Below the pieces are notes generated by a model that was not told where the DNA came from, searched no databases, and saw nothing but the letters and a program-made list of their open reading frames with translations. Below, one piece after another: positions 1 through 4,890 of a DNA stretch of 6,059 nt (positions are counted from its first letter, which is position 1; every line of letters begins with the position of its first letter). Position numbers and translations under genes: made by a program. Source of the stretch: Candidatus Cloacimonadota bacterium (GTDB taxonomy: Bacteria > Cloacimonadota > Cloacimonadia > Cloacimonadales > JAIOQZ01); NCBI GenBank assembly GCA_021106755.1, contig JAIOTM010000214.1, forward strand, positions 1 to 6,059. The letters are read 5' to 3'.

Positions 1-80
1 ATGCGTCAACCGGCGTCTATTTCTTTGTCTTACAGACAGAGAATGTAAAACAGTTCCGCAAAGCGGTTCTGCTTAAATAG
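1..80 (+). CDS. C-terminal end of a secreted protein with a T9SS/FlgD-like sorting tail (5' partial)
   Basis: The frame whose first whole codon is at base 3 is open from the window edge to a TAG at 78-80 and encodes 25 residues. They contain GVYFFVLQTENVKQF, followed by a basic-hydrophobic end, RKAVLLK. A 'sGVYFyrLq...(R)KmvLlK-stop' ending is the typical last strand pair of the type A C-terminal sorting domain / FlgD-Ig-like domain. That domain directs proteins through the type IX secretion system in Bacteroidota, and similar tails occur in related candidate phyla. The main body of the protein lies outside the window, so its function cannot be told. A strong terminator starts 22 bases after the stop, so this is the last gene of its transcription unit. 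The call rests on a short motif only. The other two frames also close early and show nothing recognisable. Confidence 0.68.
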   Translation, partial: ASTGVYFFVLQTENVKQFRKAVLLK

Positions 81-102
81 TCTTCGGGAAACGTCCATTT
101 TT

Positions 103-130
103 AAGCCCCGGCATTTGCTGGGGCTTTCTT
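103..130 (+). terminator. Rho-independent terminator of the upstream gene
   Basis: Bases 103-112 (AAGCCCCGGC) pair with 117-126 (GCTGGGGCTT) across the four-base loop ATTT. This gives a ten-base-pair stem with one G-T wobble and seven G-C pairs. The 3' side runs into TTTCTT (125-130), a modest U-tract. A run of five T at 98-102 just before the stem becomes an A-to-U tract on the other strand, so the hairpin could also stop minus-strand transcription. It lies 22 bases after the stop of the sorting-tail gene and separates that gene from the TPR gene. Confidence 0.85.
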
Positions 131-135
131 ACTGG

Positions 136-173
136 ATAAAGTGCTTGGCTTTATAACCTGTCTGAAAAACAGG
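136..173. repeat. Two small inverted repeats in the spacer before the TPR gene
   Basis: ATAAAG (136-141) and CTTTAT (149-154) form a six-base inverted repeat with a seven-base loop. Just after it, CCTGT (157-161) and ACAGG (169-173) form a five-base repeat, also with a seven-base loop. Both are short and could arise by chance. They could be an operator or leader structure for the TPR gene. I see no known binding-site consensus or riboswitch in 131-304. Confidence 0.25.
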
Positions 174-200
174 AGTATCCCTGATGCTTTTATGAAATAG

Positions 201-232
201 TTGACAGAACGGGGCGTTATGCAATGTGATAT
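201..232 (+). promoter_or_regulatory. Weak sigma70-like promoter candidate for the TPR gene
   Basis: TTGACA at 201-206 is a perfect -35 hexamer. The best -10 after it is TGATAT (227-232), at a 20-base spacing that is longer than the usual 16-18. A perfect TATAAT also occurs at 287-292, but its best -35 (TTGAAC, 261-266) is again 20 bases away, and transcription from it would start only a few bases before the ATG. Because a terminator isolates the TPR gene from the gene upstream, some promoter must lie in 131-304. Which of these is used is uncertain. Confidence 0.25.
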
Positions 233-293
233 TTATTCTTTAGTTTTACAGAATTCGATTTTGAACTACGAAATTTTTGCAAAGCTTATAATC

Positions 294-300
294 AGAAGGA
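294..300 (+). promoter_or_regulatory. Ribosome binding site of the TPR gene
   Basis: AGAAGGA at 294-300 lies four bases before the ATG at 305. It supports that start, although the spacing is a little short. The overlapping ATG at 300 is followed by TGA two codons later and cannot start a protein. Confidence 0.6.
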
Positions 301-304
301 TGAT

Positions 305-3300
305 ATGAAATATTTTCTAACTTTGTTGCTCGTTTTTTCGATGGTCGTTTTAGTAGCAGATTATATTGATAATCTGGGCTTTGGTAAGCGGATGTTTAAC
401 GATAAACTCTACGAAGAAGCCATTCTGGAATTTGAAAAAGTAGTTGCTGCGGTGCCTACTTCACCCGAAGCAGAGGAAGCTTTGTTCCTTATTGGCGAGA
501 GCTATCGCGAGAAGAATCAGCCAGCTCTTGCTGAAGAGAGTTATCGTCGCTTATGGGAAGGCTATCCCAGCAGTTTGTTGCGGGATAAAGCGCTTTACTA
601 CTACGCCTTAGTGCTTCATCAGCAGAGAAAATATCAGGATAGCTCAACCTATTTTGCCCAGTTAGTTAAGAATTATCCCAAATCGCGTTTCACTGGCATG
701 GCTTTATACGATTATATGGATAGCCTTTTCCGTACTGGCAACTACAACGAAGTTGTTGCCACTGGTAGTGAATTGAAAGCCCGGTACAAGGATAATCCCG
801 AAATCGCGACGGTAATGCTGGTTATGGCACGTGCTTATTACCAGATAAAAATGGACGAAAGTGGAGATGCCGCTTTAGAAGCTATCACTTTGAATTATCC
901 TGATACCGAAGCCAGGTGGATGGCTCTGGAACTTAAACTTGAGCGAAAAGAGAGTCGGAACGGTATTTCCGCAGTAGCTACTATTCTTCGGAAAGAACTC
1001 TCTGGTGAAATCCCCCGCAAGTTTAAGGAACGTTTCAAGCTCAAACTGGCAAAGTATGATATTGCTCTGAAAAACTACCAGCAGGCAGCAGACGCACTTT
1101 ACGCTATGTTAGAGCGTTATGACCACTCCGACAGTCTGGATGAGTATCTCTCCCTTTATACATATTGTTTACTTCAATTGAAAGGCTATAAGCAGGTGCT
1201 GGCTATTGAGCGAAATTACAAAAAGGTCTTTGCCAGAAGCCATTTCAGTAATACACAAATCTATTACTATGCCCGCGCAAAATACTATTTGCAGAATTAT
1301 GACGATGCAGTAACACAAATACGTGAACTGCTTGAGAACACTACATCTGACACGCTCGAATTCAAAGCTTTGATACTGGACGCGGACATTCTCAATGCTC
1401 AGGATAAATTAACCGCGGCAATCAAGAGATATCTTGAGGTAACTGCCAGATTTACTCAATTTGGCGAAAATCCCGGATTACTAACTGGTATTGGTGATAT
1501 TTATTATCATCGTTTCAGGAATTATCCTGTAGCCTATAAATATTACCTGCAAGTTGTAATCAGCTATTCAAGTTCAGATTATTATGCAGAGGCAACCTAC
1601 AAATCAGTACTGTGCTTAGAGCAAATGCAACGTTACAGCGAAGCTGTGGATGAGTTGGAACAAATTCGAATATCTACGGCAGTGCCAGACTCCCTGTTAG
1701 TTAAAATACGCGCTAAGCTGGAGTATCTGAAACAGTTTAAGGCTCACAACTCTGAGGTCGCTATTGCTTCGCTGATAGAAGCTATTGAAAAATTTTCGCG
1801 TAGTAGCAACAAAGCCGCTTTGCGTATAAGCATGGTCGATATTGTCGCGTTTGAGTTGAAAGATATTGAAAAAGCACTAACAATGCTTGGTAGCCCGGCG
1901 GGGGAGGAAGAACTCTATCTCAAAGCCCGATTGCTGATAAGACAGGCAGAAAAGTTCCGATTAGAGCAGCGAAACGAAAAGGTTCAGGAAACCCTCGCTG
2001 GCTCGCGGAGTATTGCGGCACGTCTTACTTCACCCAAAAAGGATGAATTAATTCTGCGGATTGACTGGCTTCATAATCCTGATAAAAAGCAAGTGGTCTC
2101 GGAAATTGAGAAGTTTTTGCTGGTAAACTCCACCGAAGTGTCTGCCGCATGGTTTCATCTGACATCAGGACGTTACTATCGCCAGAAAAACAAGATGGAT
2201 GACGCAGCCAGGCATTGGCGAGCCATACGCCGCAACGAGCGTATTGACAGAAGCGATTATATAGATGCCAAATTACAGCTTGCCGAGTACGAATTTTCTC
2301 AGGGGAACTGGAGCGAAGCGTTGTTTGCTTACAACGAAGCGGAAGAGCGTCTCAGTATCGCTCAGCCAGAATTGTTCTACCATTACGCGCTTTGTCTGAG
2401 CAAAACAGGGAAGCAGGATGAAGCGTTGCGGAAAATAACTTTTCTGTTAAACAATACAGCCTCTTTCAACGGGCATCAACAGGCAGTAAAAGAGACAGCA
2501 CTGGCGTTTATAGCAGAAAAAGATTATGCTCAGGCACTGAAATATTATTCATTAACTCCAGAAGTAAAACGGGATGATGCTTATTACGGATTACTCACCC
2601 AGATTTATACAGGATTGAATGATTGGGAGAATACGAAAAAAACATTGATGTACATTCAGGCGAAAACAATTGCCGATTTGACGCAGTTAGGTACGCTTCA
2701 GTTTGAGACCGGAGACCTTCATGCCGCAAGATATACCTTTGAAGAGCTAATGAAGAAAGATTCCACGAATAAGATGAAATATCAAGTGTATCTCGGTGAC
2801 ATCGCTTTCAAGCTGGAAGATTTTAAGTCCGCTATTAGTCGATACAAAGCTGTCACACAACGGATAGCCTCGGGGAAATCGGTTCCCGGTGATAAGTTGC
2901 AAATTGCGATTAATACCATAATATCTTACTACAAAATCCAGAACAGACCCAAAGCTGAATCCACTCGCAAGCAATTCAAATCGTTATTGAAAGGTCGGGA
3001 TACTGTAAATGCTGAACTCAATCTGTACGAAGCCATTTACTACATTGATTATGACAAAGCGAAAGCGGAAAAACTGCTCACAAAACTTCTCAAAAACAGT
3101 GCTGCTTCCGCGAAAGTGAAAGAGCAGACCCGTTTTTGGCGCGGGGTTGCCCGTATGAAGCTGAAAAAGAGCAAGGAAGCGGAAGAGGATTTTCAGGCTG
3201 TAGTACGAGCCTCAAATCGTGATCTCCGCTTGCAGGCACACCTCAAGCTGGGTACGCTCAAGTTTTCGGCTGAAGAATACCAGATCTCGTTGGATAACTA

Positions 3301-3826
3301 CTATGTTGTTATCCAGCAAGACTCAACCGGGAAGCTGGCGTTAGATGCTGCCCGCAATTTCGCCTTTGTATGTAAGACAATAGAAGAGTGGGAAAAAGCG
3401 ATAAATGCTTATGAGTTAATTCTTCATCGCTGGGGTGATAGAGAACTGCAAGCTGATACGATTTTCGATATAGCCTTTTGCTACTACCGGGACAAGAATT
3501 ACCCGAAAGCGGTGGAGATGTTTCAAAGGGCATTGCCGCTTCTTTCTACAGACGAACTGAAAGCGGAAGCCCAGTACTGGCAGGGAGAGAGTTATTTTGG
3601 TATGGAAGATTGGGAGCAGGCAATTACAGCGTTATTGAAAGTCAGCTACAGCTCTGGACATGTTCCGCGCTGGGCACCCACGGCGGAGATAAAAAGTGCG
3701 GATGCCTATCTCAGACAGGGAAGAAGAGAAAAAGCTATTTCCCGCCTACAACGGGTTATCGACCATTATGGCACTGGTAGCGAGTGGGGCAGAGCCGCGA
3801 AAGAAAAAATGAGCAAGTTGTATTAG
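305..3826 (+). CDS. Large exported tetratricopeptide-repeat protein (1173 aa)
   Basis: The start is supported by AGAAGGA just upstream and by a good signal peptide: Met-Lys, then a hydrophobic core (about residues 3-17) ending LVA before Asp19, a likely signal-peptidase I site. There is no lipobox cysteine. The rest is almost wholly helical with repeats of about 34-40 residues. Typical TPR/Sel1-type pairs appear near residues 25-125 (for example GESY at 64-67 and turn prolines in GYPSS and KNYPKS), around 690-720, at about 975-1010, and from about 1050 to the C-terminus (DIAFCYYRDKNYPKAVEMF, YWQGESYFGMEDWEQAI). No enzymatic domain or C-terminal sorting tail is visible. Such proteins act as periplasmic or envelope scaffolds, like BamD, CpoB/YbgF or gliding-related TPR proteins. 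That role is inferred from fold and export signal only. The gene stands alone between a terminator and an AT-rich spacer, and sampled lines are about 45-47% G+C. Confidence 0.88.
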   Translation: MKYFLTLLLVFSMVVLVADYIDNLGFGKRMFNDKLYEEAILEFEKVVAAVPTSPEAEEALFLIGESYREKNQPALAEESYRRLWEGYPSSLLRDKALYYYALVLHQQRKYQDSSTYFAQLVKNYPKSRFTGMALYDYMDSLFRTGNYNEVVATGSELKARYKDNPEIATVMLVMARAYYQIKMDESGDAALEAITLNYPDTEARWMALELKLERKESRNGISAVATILRKELSGEIPRKFKERFKLKLAKYDIALKNYQQAADALYAMLERYDHSDSLDEYLSLYTYCLLQLKGYKQVLAIERNYKKVFARSHFSNTQIYYYARAKYYLQNYDDAVTQIRELLENTTSDTLEFKALILDADILNAQDKLTAAIKRYLEVTARFTQFGENPGLLTGIGDIYYHRFRNYPVAYKYYLQVVISYSSSDYYAEATYKSVLCLEQMQRYSEAVDELEQIRISTAVPDSLLVKIRAKLEYLKQFKAHNSEVAIASLIEAIEKFSRSSNKAALRISMVDIVAFELKDIEKALTMLGSPAGEEELYLKARLLIRQAEKFRLEQRNEKVQETLAGSRSIAARLTSPKKDELILRIDWLHNPDKKQVVSEIEKFLLVNSTEVSAAWFHLTSGRYYRQKNKMDDAARHWRAIRRNERIDRSDYIDAKLQLAEYEFSQGNWSEALFAYNEAEERLSIAQPELFYHYALCLSKTGKQDEALRKITFLLNNTASFNGHQQAVKETALAFIAEKDYAQALKYYSLTPEVKRDDAYYGLLTQIYTGLNDWENTKKTLMYIQAKTIADLTQLGTLQFETGDLHAARYTFEELMKKDSTNKMKYQVYLGDIAFKLEDFKSAISRYKAVTQRIASGKSVPGDKLQIAINTIISYYKIQNRPKAESTRKQFKSLLKGRDTVNAELNLYEAIYYIDYDKAKAEKLLTKLLKNSAASAKVKEQTRFWRGVARMKLKKSKEAEEDFQAVVRASNRDLRLQAHLKLGTLKFSAEEYQISLDNYYVVIQQDSTGKLALDAARNFAFVCKTIEEWEKAINAYELILHRWGDRELQADTIFDIAFCYYRDKNYPKAVEMFQRALPLLSTDELKAEAQYWQGESYFGMEDWEQAITALLKVSYSSGHVPRWAPTAEIKSADAYLRQGRREKAISRLQRVIDHYGTGSEWGRAAKEKMSKLY

Positions 3827-3845
3827 AGCGAAGACTTTGAAGGTA

Positions 3846-3872
3846 TTTTTTTATTGACGTGTAATAAAAAAA
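3846..3872. repeat. Perfect A/T inverted repeat after the TPR gene
   Basis: Seven T plus ATT (3846-3855) is mirrored exactly by AAT plus seven A (3863-3872), with a seven-base loop, GACGTGT. The repeat begins 20 bases after the TPR stop. A wider seven-base inverted repeat, AAGACTT (3831-3837) and AAGTCTT (3888-3894), encloses it. With no G-C pairs in the stem it is a poor intrinsic terminator. It could still act as a weak bidirectional terminator, as a regulator site, or as a mark of where the RM cassette joined the chromosome. It also overlaps a promoter candidate for the RM genes. Confidence 0.5.
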
Positions 3873-3881
3873 GGGTATTAA
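3854..3881 (+). promoter_or_regulatory. Candidate promoter of the restriction-modification operon
   Basis: TTGACG (3854-3859, five of six -35 matches) is followed after 16 bases by TATTAA (3876-3881, four of six -10 matches). Transcription would begin near 3888, leaving a leader of about 124 bases before the methylase ATG. The -35 lies in the loop side of the A/T inverted repeat, so a protein bound to that repeat would cover the promoter. The AT-rich background makes chance matches easy. Confidence 0.3.
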
Positions 3882-4019
3882 TGATTGAAGTCTTACTGCG
3901 GGAAAAAGGAAAGATGGAAGAAAAAAGTTATAAGCGAAGAGATAATGAATAAAATACGAGTTATATGTTTTGACATTGAGCTTTGTGTAATCGGGAGTAA
4001 TAAACGTAATCATGATTAA
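3881..4019 (+). other. Two chained micro-ORFs leading into the methylase gene
   Basis: ATG 3881 opens a 23-codon frame (starts MIEVLLREKGK, very basic) ending at TAA 3950-3952, with a good AAGGG site at 3871-3875, five bases ahead. A 24-codon frame from ATG 3945 (starts MNKIRVICFDIEL) ends at TAA 4017-4019. The first overlaps the second by eight bases (ATGAATAA), and the second overlaps the methylase start by eight bases (ATGATTAA). The methylase itself has only GGGAG 14 bases ahead, too far to be a strong ribosome site. The arrangement would allow step-wise translational coupling, but the peptides resemble nothing I know. If the promoter near 3854 is the real one, the first ATG lies before the transcription start and only the second frame could be translated. 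Confidence 0.22.
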
Positions 4020-4890
4020 AGAATATAAAGAAGAAGGGCATTTAATCTATAATGGTGATGCGATAGAAATTCTTACTTGTAAAATTGCCGATAAAAGCAT
4101 TGATTTAATGTTTGTAGATCCCCCATACAATATTGGCAAAAACTTTAACGGAAGAGAAGATAAATGGGAAACTGATGAGGCATACTTAGAATGGTGCTAT
4201 CAATGGATAGATCTCTGCCTGACTAAATTGAAAGACAACGGAAGTTTTTACGTAATGACTTCGACTCAGTTTATCCCTTACTTTGATATTTATTTGAGAG
4301 GAAAGATAAATATTCTTGCGAGAATTGTTTGGTCGTACGATAGTTCAGGGGTACAAGCTAAAATTTTTTTTGGTTCAATGTACGAACCAATACTCTTTTG
4401 TGCAAAGAATTCTAAAAACTACACATTCAATTCGGACAATATTTTAGTTGAAGCAAAAACAGGAGCTAAACGAAAGCTAATTGATTACCGGAAAAATCCT
4501 CCTCAACCTTATAATACTATGAAGGTTCCTGGCAATGTTTGGTGTTTTCCAAGAGTTAGATATAGAATGGCTGAATATGAAAAGCACCCAACCCAAAAAC
4601 CAATTGCACTTTTGGAAAGAATTATAAAAGCAAGCTCAAATGAAGGTGACATAGTTTTAGATCCTTTCTCAGGTACCTTTACAACGTCATATGTCGCAAA
4701 AAAATTGAATAGAAAATCAATCGGGATTGAACTTGATGAAGATTATACGAAAATTGGCATTAGAAGAGTTTTGGGAAAGTTTGAGTTAAATGGCGAGGAT
4801 TTAAGACCTGAGCCTAAATCCTATGAAATAAGGAATATTGACCAACAGATATTGATATTTGAACAAACAAATGAAACACGTATTTACTGA
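4012..4890 (+). CDS. Beta-class adenine-N6 DNA methyltransferase, YhdJ-like (predicted target ATGCAT)
   Basis: This 292-residue enzyme should transfer a methyl group from S-adenosylmethionine to adenine N6 in DNA. Catalytic motif IV, DPPYNIGK, is at residues 36-43. The SAM-binding motif I, DPFSGTFTT, follows at 217-225, with GIE at 238-240 and HPTQKP at 192-197. Motif IV before motif I defines the beta class. The stretch between them (WSYDSSGVQAK at 107-117, GSMYEPIL, LVEAKTG, DYRKNPPQPYN, KVPGNVW) matches my memory of E. coli YhdJ (M.EcoKII, ATGCAT, about 294 residues) nearly word for word. The unusual motif I ending, Phe-Thr in place of the second glycine, is also shared. ATG 4012 is the first possible start after an in-frame TAA at 3988, and the N-terminus (LIYNGDAIEIL) fits YhdJ. 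The gene appears intact. A PD-(D/E)XK gene overlaps its end, so it is the protecting half of a type II RM system. Sampled lines are about 30-32% G+C, well below the TPR gene, which suggests transfer. Confidence 0.92.
   Translation: MIKEYKEEGHLIYNGDAIEILTCKIADKSIDLMFVDPPYNIGKNFNGREDKWETDEAYLEWCYQWIDLCLTKLKDNGSFYVMTSTQFIPYFDIYLRGKINILARIVWSYDSSGVQAKIFFGSMYEPILFCAKNSKNYTFNSDNILVEAKTGAKRKLIDYRKNPPQPYNTMKVPGNVWCFPRVRYRMAEYEKHPTQKPIALLERIIKASSNEGDIVLDPFSGTFTTSYVAKKLNRKSIGIELDEDYTKIGIRRVLGKFELNGEDLRPEPKSYEIRNIDQQILIFEQTNETRIY

Noticed and set aside
2747..3533. Two minus-strand frames of about 75 codons inside the TPR gene
   Set aside because: They lie fully antisense to a well-supported coding region, with no start signals or familiar motifs.
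3478..3780. 100-codon plus-strand frame inside the TPR gene
   Set aside because: It overlaps conserved TPR repeats in another frame, has no ribosome site and no recognisable domain.
3970..4003. Perfect TTGACA (3970-3975) just before the methylase as a promoter
   Set aside because: No -10 sequence at 16-18 bases. TAATAA at 3998-4003 is 22 bases away and would start transcription at the ATG itself.
3756..4013. 85-codon minus-strand frame spanning the spacer between the TPR gene and the methylase
   Set aside because: It is rich in Phe, Tyr, Leu and Ser as expected from reading AT-rich DNA backwards, has no ribosome site, runs into the 3' end of the TPR gene, and resembles no known small protein or antitoxin.
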